64,000 nucleotides of DNA, taken from NCBI RefSeq assembly GCF_050908995.1, contig NC_135119.1, positions 4,092,001 through 4,156,000 on the forward strand, read 5' to 3'. Below, in pieces: positions 11,316 through 22,742 of the stretch. How positions within the stretch are numbered: position 1 is the stretch's first letter; each line of letters begins with the position of its first letter. A model generated the notes under the pieces. That model was not told the origin of the DNA, made no database searches, and saw only the letters and a list, made by a program, of their open reading frames with translations. Position numbers and translations under genes: made by a program. Origin of the DNA: Andrena cerasifolii (Eukaryota; Arthropoda; Insecta; Hymenoptera; Andrenidae).

Positions 11316-12914
11316 GTACTCTATTATAACATCGCGTCGTTTGTGATTGCACTGCAAGGGTGGAAATGCATAAAAATTTTGTCCTTTTCCTTCTTTCATA
11401 GATACACGTCAAGTATCTGGCAGCGTTACCCCGTACTGCCAATGTTCCCCCAGGTTACGTCACTCGATACTTTATTAGAACCTTCAGAGGTAAATGCATT
11501 ATATGTAAATCACGAATCGGTTATCGTCCTGCTTCGTTCAAGATGAGGAATGCACATCACTCGATCAGCAATCGAGAAAGTCCTGATATTGAGACACAAC
11601 CTGCATTTAGTCTCACGATGCGGTAACTAACGATGTTTAATGGTAAACTCGTAGTTATACAGTTGATTTCATGTAATGCCACGTTAGCCGCAGTATGGAA
11701 ATCCGTGCTGCGTGAGGATAATACCCTATCATACCGTGAGTGCCGCATAATATCATATTGCAATATATATATGTATAATATGCGCGGGGTGCCATATTGT
11801 TAGGTCTCTGAAACTACCCTTTTTTTCTAGCTATCGTCGGCATTTCTCCTTTTCAGTTATTAATTGTACAGAGGTCCTTGTCGCCGCGTTAATAATTGTG
11901 AGATCCCGACTTGCCGGCTTTGTTTCAGTGCCGGTTAGTTTCTTTGACGCGCAAATTACTATTCAGAAACGGAATGCGCGCTGGGGCATGCACCTTAACG
12001 GTGACGTGGTCCGCACATATGGAATGAAATAATAATTCCGTTGAATAATAAAATTTCACGAGGTCCCTGTGTTTGGCACGTCATTAATTGAGATGCCACA
12101 CTGTGGTCTGGGCTGTGTCTCCAAACGCGAGAAAAGCCCTAAAATGCAACTTCGAATATTACTTTTGGGTGCTTATTAGGGTTACAAAGACTTTAGGGAG
12201 CTGGGCACCATCAAGCATTTGAAGAAGTGGCAATCAGGAGATATCTGAGACACAGGTATATCAGCGCACACCCTCAACCTCGGCTGCGCATACTCATTAG
12301 TTGTCAGCAGTCTTTAGCGGTGTACAGTTGGGAGTTGAAAGTATTTTTTAATACCTGTGATTTTTCTACAATGGCTTATCTATGCGCAGGAATTTGTTAC
12401 GTTCTTTTTTATTGATTTGTATTGGTATTGTAACTGAATTCGTTGAAATTCTTCTCATATGTTCCACTCTTAGGTAATTTAAATTTGTCGAAGTGTACAA
12501 AAATGCAGACGTTTGCAGATCTTGATTTATTTATAATTTACGACGCAGATCATTAAGAAATTATTGCCGCGAAAATTATTTGCGAATCTGAGCGGTTATT
12601 TTTTAAATTATTAATATTCTTTTATTGACATCTCGTAGTGTGAGTCGTTTGGACTTATTCTTCGGGTGGTGCACGCACAAGAATTTGGAATGGAAGGAGC
12701 TGCTGCTTTATCTAAAGTACTGCATTCCTGCCCAGTTTTACATTAGTGATGATGCTATTAGACGCATTAGTTAAATTTTAATACATGGCAGCGAAGTATT
12801 TAATTGCCGATAGTATACTACCTGTTGGATAATTTAGTGAACTGGCACAGAAGGCCGAACATAATGATTTTAAACTTATAAGGGACTAAATTATTTAATA
12901 ATATCATCATACAC
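11316..12914. other. no recognisable feature
   Basis: Mixed AT-rich sequence with a somewhat GC-richer patch at about 11880-12140. No gene, RNA or repeat that I can support. Confidence 0.5.
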
Positions 12915-13543
12915 AATTGAGGGCTCGGATGCAATAAGGGGACTAGCGCTCGAAAATGCGAAAAAGTACAATCGGCGCCGTGCGAGAATTTTATATATCG
13001 TCATATCTTCTACAATTATTTATTAATCAATGTGAAAATTGGTGAAAATCTTCCTTGTATATTAAGGAAAAACTTTGTCGCTGCAAGTTATGTATACCTC
13101 AAAATTGCCTCGATACTTTTTAACGGCGAACGTTGAAAAACATGGGTTATATCCAGTATTACTTTTTAATTAAATATTATTACTTTTTTTAACATAAAGG
13201 TTTTGTGCATACATTTTACGGCTTCGCTAGAGTTTTCTGAGTTTTATGTTTCAAGTCTCATAATGATCCCTTAAAATTTACTCGAGTTATCGCAATTTAT
13301 GTTTAAAGAAATAATGATTTTGGACGATGAAAAATTTTTTGTTTATAATTTTTAGCTCGAATAGTAACGATTCAATAAACAAACTGTAAATAGAAATAAT
13401 GTGTGTCGTGGCGAGCTTTACAACACTATATTTTTTAAAATACAGTTTAACAACATTTAATTTTCCAATATTTCTTGGCGTTTGGACAATTATTTTTCGC
13501 ATTTTCGAGTGCTAGTCCCCTTATTGCATCCGAGCCCTCAATT
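12915..13543. mobile_element. ~630-bp element with ~45-bp terminal inverted repeats
   Basis: The left end reads AATTGAGGGCTCGGATGCAA and continues TAAGGGGACTAGCGCTCGAA. The right end is its inverse, with few differences, ending at 13543. The AATT is palindromic, so the exact boundary and target duplication are ambiguous. The interior is AT-rich with no coding sequence I recognise, so this is a non-autonomous DNA transposon of unknown superfamily. Confidence 0.8.
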
Positions 13544-14682
13544 ATTTCTGGTAACGCAGAAAAAACAAAAAATGTATCAGAGGAAGAACAATAATTGTAC
13601 TATTGCTTACATGTAAATAGATATATTCTTTTTCGATTAGATTGTAAAATACTTATTATAAAACGTATGTATATTAAATTAAACAAAAATGAATAAATAA
13701 AATTAATATTAAAAATATTGATTGTAAACATAGTAAATTTGTGCTTGTTTTGTTATTTGTCTTTTTAATGTACTATCACTTAAATGTCGTAACAAATTAG
13801 ACTGTCAGAGGTACAGTAATAATTATTAATTCGCGATAGAAAGCAAGAGTGGGCCACTGTGTGCCACCTTACAATACTTAAAATATTCGAATGAAATACA
13901 AATAGTCAGTCTTTTAATTACAGGGCTCACTTTTTCTTAAAAACACGTATATTGTCAAAGTGTGGATATTTCTAATTCCGTCTGATCAAATTTAAACTCC
14001 CATGTTTTTAAAGCAGCAAACGGAAAATCAGAATTTTATAAATACTACTTCGTATTCTATTCTACTTTAGTTCAGTGTAAACTTGAGAAGTTCAAATCAC
14101 GTGAAGAATTTTTTAAACAGTAAAACATTAGATAAACGACGAAAAGTTGAAGAATATTAATTCATATCTCTACTGCACGCTCGCATTTTGTTCATAATAA
14201 ATATGCATGCTACGGCAATCAATACCGCATAGTTTACCAGATTTATTTTCAGAAGTCAAAAATCTCCCGCAAGCAATTATAGTCTACTCAAATTAGTTAA
14301 TTCAGATAATCCCGTATATGTCATGGGCAGCGATCACTACAAACGATATTACTAAAACCAATTAATAATTCACGTGGAACTGACATATTGGCAGATTAAA
14401 CAATACCAATAGAATATTATTGACGTGATCCTTTATGTGATACACCAGCAATTAAATGAAGAGCTTCCTAGATTTATAAAATTCCGACGCATCGCCTTAT
14501 CAAATTATATATTTACTAATTGCCGCAAAGTTTTCAAAATTGTCATTGACGAATTATTAATCCTCAAAGCAGTTTTGCAGAATCACTTTTCGTCTAAATG
14601 TTTTTTTTGCCGTATCGTTCTGTTAGATAAAAAATACTTTTTTTATTAACCTCTTTGAATTTGCCTCAATGCCTGCTACTTA
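13544..14682. other. no recognisable feature
   Basis: AT-rich sequence. Nothing identifiable on either strand. Confidence 0.5.
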
Positions 14683-15627
14683 TAAGGAACACTATTCAAT
14701 TGATGATAGAATCGCGCAGATTTCTTTATATAGATCGAAAGTATATATCACAAAGGTCACGACAATGTAAATTAAAGATGCTCCCAACAGCTGGTCTGAC
14801 CTTGAAAAATCGGCAAAGGTGGAACCGGGGAAAAAAGAAAAATGACGGAAAGAGAATGACAAATCTGTGTGTTCAAATTTAAATATCTCGTCCGAAATTT
14901 AGATTCTGATTTTATAAAAAAAAATTTTTTTTAGTTTTCTTTTTAAGTAGTCACATTCATCTGGATTAGTCCAGCATAATGAGCTGAGGCACATTTTGTG
15001 ATCCCAGAGTTTATCGGTCGAAAGTTTTTAGGCAACAGACAAACACACAAACGTATTAGAAGCTTTCTGCTTTATATATTAACATACATTATAGTAAATG
15101 AATGATAATTCATTAATGATAGATAATAATTCGAAAAAATTAATGATAATAAATGATAATACTAATGATGTCAGTGACATGTTTAGACTGTCTCGTTGAT
15201 CAAGGTATGAAAGAAACAGTGTTCGCTCGTTGCAGTCATTGTGAAATTTATTATTGCTTCAGTCACTTTTTTAAACCTTTTTGTCCACAAGATTATCATA
15301 AATGTAATGGTTAATATTACCCACTGTTGTGATTTCATTAGTATTATCATTAATTTTTTCTAATTACTATTTATCATTAATCTATTATCATTCATTTACT
15401 ATAATGTATATTCATATAATAGAGATAATTAAATTTCAACACACGGATTTGTCGTTCTCTTTCCCTCATTTTTCCTCTTTCCCCGGTTCCACCTTTACCG
15501 ATTTTTCAACGTCAGACCAGCTTTTGGGAGCATCTTTAGTTTACATTTTTATGACCCTTGTGACATATACTTTCAATCTATATAAAAAAATCTGCGCCAT
15601 TCCATCACCAATTGAATAGTGTTCCTT
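14683..15627. mobile_element. ~945-bp fold-back element
   Basis: Arms of about 210 bp: AAGGAACACTATTCAATTG at 14684 returns inverted at 15608-15626. The arms also share the inverted stretch around CCCAACAGCTGGTCTGAC (14784) and the GGTGGAACCGGGG region. Further in, AATGATAATTCATTAATGAT (15100) pairs loosely with 15345-15400. The unpaired centre is about 15180-15320. No coding sequence is recognised. The arms have diverged, so the element is old. Confidence 0.8.
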
Positions 15628-17610
15628 GTTAGCTGATAGGCAAAATACAATAAGGTGTTAGATAAAAAAAAGTTGAAAGTAACCTTGAAAACTTATTTAG
15701 ATAAAGGCACAAAAAATCTACTGCCCTCACCTTGAAGGTGGTTCAAAACCTTGTCATGTATAACAAATTTTATTTTTTTTATTTTTTTTTATTTTTTTAA
15801 AATTTTTTTTTTTTTTTAGGTCGAATCAACTCCGTGGTTATTAGCGACCACAGTCAGAGGCTAGTTTATATTTCGCAATATATATTTAGTCTACGGAAAA
15901 GGTCGACTACTTTCTCCAGGTTTTCTTCTGTTTCGAATATTTTTTATTTTATATTATTGGGTAGTTGGAGCTAACAAACAAATTTTGCTCAGTCCACTAA
16001 CAACGAAAATTAATAGACGTAGTCACGTTACGCGGTTCACCCTGTATATATACGTACATATAACGGGTACACAGAGGGCGAGATAACGTTTTCTGTTTTT
16101 TTTTCCGAAAATGATCGGAAACTCGAAATTATAGTTCGTGCGTGGAAACGAGGGAGTGCGCTAAGTATTTCTTCGAAGCGGGCACGACTTTATGAGACTT
16201 AATATCGGTGTTTCGACGATAATTTCACCCTCTCTTATTCCTTCCCCTTCTAAGCATTTCCACGTATACCTAAAAATTCAAAGTCTCGATAAGAGCAATT
16301 CCACGCGCGAGCCAGTAGCGTGTCGTGACAAATCGTGATCTGCGTGTAACGTGCGCGAAATCTTGGAAATCGCGATTCCATTCGACAAGAATGAAGTGTT
16401 AATCTTCCGCGGAGGGTTCAGAGGCACGAAGCACTGTTTTCTTTTGATCAACGATTGTCATTCCACGCGAAAAGATACGCGGATGGCACGTGGACAAATG
16501 CAAACCCCCCTGCGCAGACTAATATTTATTTAATTAACTTTGATGCACGTATGCCCGTTGAATGTGCTTTGCGATATTTGAAATGGATAGCATTTGCAAA
16601 GATTTGTGTCAGTGAGAAAATACCTTGTGCCCACGATTAACTCTAGGCTGTTTGAATAATTGGAATCGAAATTCTAAAGGAAGAAATGAGTAAAATATCT
16701 TGCTTTAAATCATTTTGCAACTCATTTAATTACCGTTGTAAAATTACTATTATAGTAACTTTCGAATTTCTTGATGTTTCCATGAAGTATACTTTATAAT
16801 TGCAACTTACGAACATAATTACAGTTTGGCAATTTCTTCGAGGGGGTGTTTTCACCCTTAGGAACGTTTCATTGGCGAAAGAAAAAGTAGTTACGTTATT
16901 AACATCACTTGTGCTACATTTCAAAAAACTTTCAGATTATTTTGAATTTTTCAGCTGCCGAACATTCTTTTAAGGCGCAAGCTTGGCATGGCTAAGTCCA
17001 AGTTCGAATGAAAATATATTCAAATTCTGTATAGTGTCTCAATAAAACTTTACAACCACTTGTTATCTTCACTGAAACCAAACGTTCGACTTTTGTTTAA
17101 AGTATTTTACGGTAACACTGTGAAATGTAAGACATATCAGTGAGAGAGTAGAAAGAGAAAAAGTAACTGTACTCTCCTCTCTAACGGCACTTAAAGTCAC
17201 CCCCAACATAACCTGAACATACACTCCCGAGGGTGCGATATTCATATGAATAACCGGGCAGTCAAAGTGATAAGATATAAGTTGACGGCTGGTGGCCATC
17301 CACGGGTATTTGCATAATGTAGGCCCTCGTTATATACGCCCATTAACCCCCATGCCCCTTATGCCCTGCCGTCTTCCGCGGCATCCACTCGGCTGACCAT
17401 TTTCCTCGCGCGGGCCACTCGAAAGAGAAATTTACACCTCCCCACTAGATTTACCTAAGACAATAATGTTTTATTGCCTGTTACAAACTCCCATGCTCAG
17501 TTGTTTTATAGTTCAACTAGATAATGGCACTAGGGTGCGCCACAGAGTCGATAAAAAAAATGATAATTTTTGTGCCATTACGCGATAAAACTCGCAAATT
17601 TCGCTGGGAC
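15628..17610. other. no recognisable gene; T-rich tract at 15768-15819
   Basis: Contains a T/AT-rich low-complexity tract at about 15768-15819 and a CACCCTGTATA box near 16040 that recalls mariner ends but has no partner. Short open frames at 16351-16640 and 17069-17299 show no recognisable motif. Confidence 0.4.
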
Positions 17611-17990
17611 AAGTTTCACTTTGATGAGACTCTGCAGATTTGCAGAACAGTGAAAAATATTTGACACGTATTCTTTGTTGCAATTGTTCATGTTGAGGGG
17701 GGTAAAAAGAGCCCCCCAAGCTGGGGGTCGAAAACATATTATCAGAAATTTTTTAAAAAGTGTGCGGGGTTGGATTCGTCTTTAAAAAATTCACAATTAA
17801 AAAAGTAACTTGTCCTACGTCTATTAGTTCTCGAGATATTCCAGAAAATGTTTTCGACCCCCAACTTTAAATTTTAGGGGCTGTTTTCACCCCTTCGACA
17901 TGGACAATTGCCGATAACAAAAAATACGTGTCAAATATTTTTTGGTATTCTGCAAATCTGCAGTCTCATCGAAATAGATCTTTCTGGAAT
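17611..17990. repeat. diverged inverted repeat, arms ~140 bp
   Basis: The left arm (17611-17745) includes GACTCTGCAGATTTGCAGAA and GGGGGTCGAAAACAT. The right arm (17846-17990) carries the inverse of each in the same spacing. Related single-arm fragments occur near 33835-33930 and 39365-39495. It looks like an old fold-back element. Termini are not defined. Confidence 0.65.
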
Positions 17991-18360
17991 TTTAGTTCAC
18001 AATATTAATTGCTGTTCGAGGTATTCTCTTAAAATATTTTACTGAAAATATTGATCATTCAGAATGTTTCATCTGTCAATTTTCCATCCTACTTTTATCA
18101 AAGTGTGAGCGTAAAGTGATAGTATCTACAATTTGGTTTATTTCCATGCTCTTGCATATTTCAAGCATTTTATAATGAAAGCGATGCAATTACGTCTGAA
18201 ATTAGCGGATGGATTAAGGAATTACGTAGACTAAGCGCCTCAAGAAGCGCGTAATCTTTGCTAGCTTTTCTATAATAAACTATTAACTTTCGTTGACCTT
18301 ATTCTTTTCATTTAATACTACTTAATTGAAGAATTATTAAGTCAAATTTAATAGTCATTA

Positions 18361-18700
18361 GGGGAGACCGGGGCTAGTTGATACAGGGGCAGGTTGATAC
18401 GGACGAATTATCACGGTACCGTAGAGGAAGTATATTTGGAATACCAGTTTGTTTAAGACGAATAAAAAATTACGGAAGCGGGTGGGGACAAATAAAACTG
18501 CGTAATATCATAGGGAAACTAATAAACTTTTATATTTCAAACTCTCAGTAATAATAAGAAAGAAAAAGTAACTGAGACTCTGACCTAAATGAAAAGTGAC
18601 AGGAAGTGGGGGTAAAGAGTACAGTGGTTGGCCACTTGACAGTGATTGGCCCTATTTTGAGAACAAAAAATATAAAGAAATATCAATGTTATGCTTTTTA
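18361..18700 (+). mobile_element. left end of a TA-flanked GGGGAGACC element (CTAGTTG subtype)
   Basis: After TA at 18359-18360 it reads GGGGAGACCGGGGCTAGTTG and then repeats the box as GGGGCAGGTTGATAC. This matches 61980 (GGGGAGACCGGGGCTAGATG), which carries a PHD-like coding remnant. I do not find the right end, so the end here is arbitrary. Confidence 0.6.
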
Positions 18701-19466
18701 TTAATGAACATATTCATATTCCTTGTACCTTTTTGCTTCGAATGTAATCAATATTTCTCCACTCATTATATACTGTGATTATATTTAAAAGCAGATAGGA
18801 GTCTTAGCTTTACAGCTTGAAATTACAGCGATTCAATAAAAAAATCATAAGAGTACAGTTGAAAGTTTTGGAATATTTTAATGTATTTGTGATATCTATA
18901 TCTCTCATATTCTGTATATATTGATAAATAACAGTTAAAACTTTATAAAAAAAATTTATTTATTAAAATTATACGTATATTATGAAAATTACAGGAGGCC
19001 AACAACTGTCATATGAATAATGTTGAATAGCAATAATTGGCCGGGCTGCCGGCAACTATTTTATAACCATGATTTCTATAAAATTTGCCGTTTTACAATC
19101 GCTATACTTATAATTTTGATGTTTTCTCTTTTATTAGGTTCAGGGCAGAATGAGGGCCAGGGCAAAGTATCACTTTCAGAGGATATTTCACAATTAAATT
19201 TCTTACGGCCAGAATCACTGCAAAATTACAGCGGCTCCAGAAAAAAAACACCTATATATCAGGCAACTGTAGCGCTGTCATACATATGTATATATTATTC
19301 AAATAATTTTATTTTACTGTTTATAGTATTAACAAACATTACCCAAAAGTACTAGTCACAATTTGTATTCATCTCCTTGTAATTAATTCGCAAAAATACT
19401 TAATTTTCAAGCGATCTGACTGCCGAGTCCCCTTACGTAACAGTTACATAAAAACTTTGTTCGTTC
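18701..19466. other. no secure feature; possible TTAA terminus near 19410-19434
   Basis: On the minus strand, 19434 to 19410 reads TAAGGGGACTCGGCAGTC, similar to the TTAA-family ends at 11315 and 55937, but the TTAA itself is altered. A 111-codon open frame at 19020-19355 has no motif I can defend. Confidence 0.3.
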
Positions 19467-19706
19467 TTAGATTAGTGGCAATTTAGATTCTGCTAATAAC
19501 ACATTGTTCGGTGTACTATTTCTATATCCTAAGGCAATCCTTATTGCAGAGTTCGGTATTGTTTCGCGTTCTCTTATCAAATCTTTACACGTGGAAAAAT
19601 ACACAAAGCAACAATATTCCAGAACAGAGCGAGCGAAGCTTTTGTACAGATTGATCAATGTTTCAGGGCCAAAACCAAACCATGTACCGCGGCCCGACTC
19701 TTTCAC
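19467..19706 (-). pseudogene. non-LTR retrotransposon reverse transcriptase C-terminal fragment
   Basis: The minus-strand frame contains LINLYKSFARSVLEYCCFVY, then a stretch ending NSAIRIALGYRNSTPNNVLL and AESKLPL. The order (YK..VRSVL(E/D)Y, then QN.A.R...G...STP...L..E...PL) is the conserved segment just after the catalytic core of Jockey/I-like LINE reverse transcriptases. Only about 80 codons survive. The catalytic motifs and 3' end are missing. It is isolated, with no tail and no target duplication found, so it is a dead fragment. The exact clade cannot be settled by eye. Confidence 0.75.
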
Positions 19707-19734
19707 TGCACGAGTGTGTTTTGTGTTCCAGAGT

Positions 19735-20145
19735 CAAATGCACTCTCCGTGCATGCGCATTTGAAATAAAACGACTAAACGAAGTGATAAGGTAGAATAG
19801 TGGCCGAAACTTGAAATTTGTTTGGAGAAAGAACATGTGGAGAGTTGCAATTGTAAATATCGATTGGAACGCACTCTTGTGTTGATTATTCGATTAAGAA
19901 AAATACCTGCATGAAGGAATTGTATAAGAAAACTAGCATACCCGCAAATCCAAATAGTTCCGCAGAATATTCTCAGAAAATGTCAAACAAATCGGTCTAA
20001 TTCTTCCCTAGCTTTTAACTGCACGCGCTGGTGTATGAATATACACCATTTGCATTAAACAAGCTGCTATTTTTTTTTTATAAATTTCGGAAGTGTCTGA
20101 AATTACTGAATTGTCCGCTACAACTAGGGCTATAACGAATATTCG
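19735..20145. other. no recognisable feature
   Basis: AT-rich sequence leading into the minisatellite. Nothing identified. Confidence 0.4.
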
Positions 20146-20706
20146 AATAATCTAAGTATTTGAATATCAGAGAATTCGAATTATTTCTTCGAATATTCGA
20201 ACATTATTCGAATAATTAGGAGTGTTTGAATATTCGAACATTATCCGAATAATTAGGAGTATTCGAATTTTCGAATATTAATTGAATAATTAGGAGTACT
20301 CGAATATTCGAAGAAATTAGGAGTATTCGAATATTCGAACATTATTCAAATAATTAGGAGTATTCGAATTTTCGAATATTAATCGAATAATTAGGAGTAC
20401 TCGAATATTCGAAGAAATTAGGAGTATTCGAATATTCGAAGAAATTATTCGTATTCGAATATTCGAAGAAATTATTCGTATTCGAATATTCGAAGACATT
20501 ATTCGTATTCGAATATTCGAAGAAATTATTCGTATTCGAATATTCGAAGAAATTATTCGTATTCGCATATTCGAAGAAATTATTCGTATTCGAATATTCG
20601 AAGAAATTATTCGTATTCGACATTTTGAAGAAATTATTCTTATTCGAATATTCGAAGAAATTATTCGTATTCGAATATTCGAAGAAATTATTCGTATTCG
20701 AATATT
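20146..20706. repeat. 27-bp palindrome-rich minisatellite
   Basis: About twenty units of roughly 27 bp, each holding the self-complementary core ATTCGAATATTCGAA. Two subtypes occur: the left part has a TTAGGAGT linker (about 20200-20430) and the right part an AAATTATTCGT linker (about 20430-20705). Because 27 is a multiple of three, several frames stay open on the minus strand (e.g. 20317-20832, repeating NIRIRIISS). These are by-products and not genes. Confidence 0.9.
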
Positions 20707-21106
20707 TACAGCTCCAGCTACGACCACCGTAAGTTGTGTTTCCACAGTTGTTACGATAAATTGGTTGGATTGTTGTAAAATATTTTTATTATCCAGAAAG
20801 ATGTACAAATACAGCCCAAAAAGTTTTTTCACCCTACGACGTTTACTTTTCTTTTAAATAGAATCCTATAAATGGTACCTATTTCTGGAGTGGTCCCTAT
20901 TTGATGGAAGGATACCTTTAAGACACTTATGTCCTACTTTACTTTACCATAGATGTGTGAATAAAAAATTTGGGGAGAGTGTAGGTACATATTAAAAGGA
21001 AGGGAACTACTCAGAGAGCATAATAGAATTCAAAATGCTGTCAAGACTATCGGGTATTGGACTTGTGACTCGAGAGGGAGAGCACTTGTGCTCTCTGGAG
21101 TTGGTT

Positions 21107-21430
21107 CGCTTCAGATTCCATAACTTCGTTAATTATCTAGATTTTAACGTAGTATTTTAGGAACATATTCTCAAGCGTTCATGCTGTAAGAAACTGTGAG
21201 AATAAACGGAAATCGATGTTTGAGAACCCTTCAGAACGTGTTCCTAAAATATTAGATTGAAATCTACATAATTAACAAAGTTATGGAATCTGAAGCAAAA
21301 TAAGTTAATAGCGCACAAAATGATTATCGGGGTCTCGTATTGTTTTCAAGCATGTACCATTCAGAGTATGTATGCTCGTAAAATATTACGTCGAATTCTA
21401 TATAATTAACAAAGTTGTGGAATCTGAAGA
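21107..21430. repeat. small fold-back plus a third partial copy
   Basis: CTTCAGATTCCATAACTT near 21110 returns inverted near 21278-21295, and GTAGTATTTTAGGAACA near 21150 returns inverted near 21238-21255. A third arm fragment lies at 21393-21430 in the same orientation as the right arm. The surrounding 20707-22031 is otherwise featureless. Confidence 0.65.
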
Positions 21431-22031
21431 GAATTAACTTCTGAGCGGACAAATGCTTAAAAACGTTTTGCGCCGCAGCTCAATAGTCGACAATTCTGGC
21501 AGAATACTGTACGTCATTATGTCGTCTCGATAGACACTCATATTCTTAAAATACTTTCGATCAGAAACCGGTGAACAAGGCAAAGTAGAATGCACAGAGC
21601 GTGAATCATAAGCTCTTGCACAGTTTACTGCATCCTATTTCTTTTGTTTGGCCTCAATTTTGAGATGAAATAATCAGATTTTTGTTCATTCACGGTTATA
21701 CCAGCACCGTTCTTTTGTTTTGAAAATTACTTATCTCTGAATTAAATTCACTGACACATTCGTTTCAAGTAGATATTTGTTTCAATTTTGATTCTCAACT
21801 CGTGTTTTCTAAATTGGCTTTTACACATTTTATATTTTTACGTACATTAAGTATTTGAATAATGTTTAAACAATAACAATTTTTAGTACTGAAAGTGAAT
21901 GATTAAATTATAAAATATGCTTGAGTATTACGCAACTCCATCTAATAGAAATAGACTGTGCCGATGTTCTGAGTTATGATTAATAATTCTGTGTATAGCG
22001 AATTATTATCATTAATTAGAGGGATGTAAGT

Positions 22032-22416
22032 TGTATAGTACAGAGAGTTCTAACCCAAATTTGAGTTTTGCCTTCAATACACGTTCAGAGTGGTACGATA
22101 GACGTTCAATACACGTTCAAAGTGGTATGATAGACGTTTAACGCACGTTCAAAGTGGTACGATAGACGTTCAATACACTTATGGCGCCAACCAAAAGTAG
22201 TATGATGTATTGAACGTCTATCGTACCACTCTGAACGTGTATTGAACGTCTATCGCACCACTCTGAATGTGTATTGAGCGTCTATCGTACCGCTCTGAAC
22301 GGTGTATTGAACGTCTATCGCACCACTCTGAACGTATATTGAACGTCTATCGTACCACTCTGAACGTGTATTGAATACAAAACTCAAATTTGGGTTAGAA
22401 CTCTCTTTACTATACT
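22032..22416. mobile_element. Foldback/Galileo-like element: arms of 32-bp tandem repeats
   Basis: The outer inverted repeats are TGTATAGTACAGAGAGTTCT then AACCCAAATTTGAGTTTTG (left), with their inverse at 22377-22416 (right). Inside, about three units of ACACGTTCARAGTGGTACGA (plus TAGACGTTCAAT) run one way (22078-22180) and about five to six run the other way (22205-22375), around a unique centre near 22180-22205. Arms made of short tandem repeats are the hallmark of Foldback-type elements. There is no coding sequence. Confidence 0.85.
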
Positions 22417-22537
22417 ACTGATGTATAATTATTTTTTGTTTTTTTTTTAAATAATTTACAATTTTACGTAACCACAAATCCTGTAAGGGTCATTTCAGAT
22501 GAGGCACTTTTGTGTCTGTCGACTGGTATTATATGTA

Positions 22538-22740
22538 AGGGAGGGTTGCCTGTATCGTACCACTTCAGATATTTTATGTTCCTATATTTCATATTTGCTA
22601 CTAATTTCAACGCAAATTAATATTGGATATTGTCGCTTGATCTTTTAGGCCAACTATAAGCGTTCGTTCAGACCTAATTAATTTGTTATTAATCTTTTTG
22701 TGACATACTGTAAAAGGTACGATTTAGGCAACCGGTCTCC
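22538..22740. mobile_element. 203-bp TA-flanked MITE (GGGAGACC-like ends, GTACGATTTAGG boxes)
   Basis: The left end reads AGGGAGGGTTGCCTGTATCG. The right end read inverted is GGAGACCGGTTGCCTAAATC. TA lies on both sides (22536-22537 and 22741-22742). A further GGTACGATTTAGG box lies just outside at about 22901. The extreme end resembles the GGGGAGACC group, but the inner box differs. Confidence 0.7.
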
Positions 22741-22742
22741 TA

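Noticed and set aside
16030..16050. CACCCTGTATA box suggesting a mariner end
   Set aside because: No inverted partner within a plausible distance; the word is short.
18701..19355. Possible pogo DDE C-terminus in the 19020-19355 open frame (SEDISQLNFLRPESLQ)
   Set aside because: The likeness to the transposase tail is too weak, and no catalytic residues or right end accompany it.
20317..20832. 171-codon minus-strand open frame with NIRIRIISS repeats
   Set aside because: It is the translation of the 27-bp minisatellite; the period is a multiple of three, so frames stay open by construction.
22078..22375. CRISPR-like regular repeats
   Set aside because: The 32-bp units are directly adjacent without unique spacers, occur in both orientations and sit inside long inverted repeats of a eukaryotic element.
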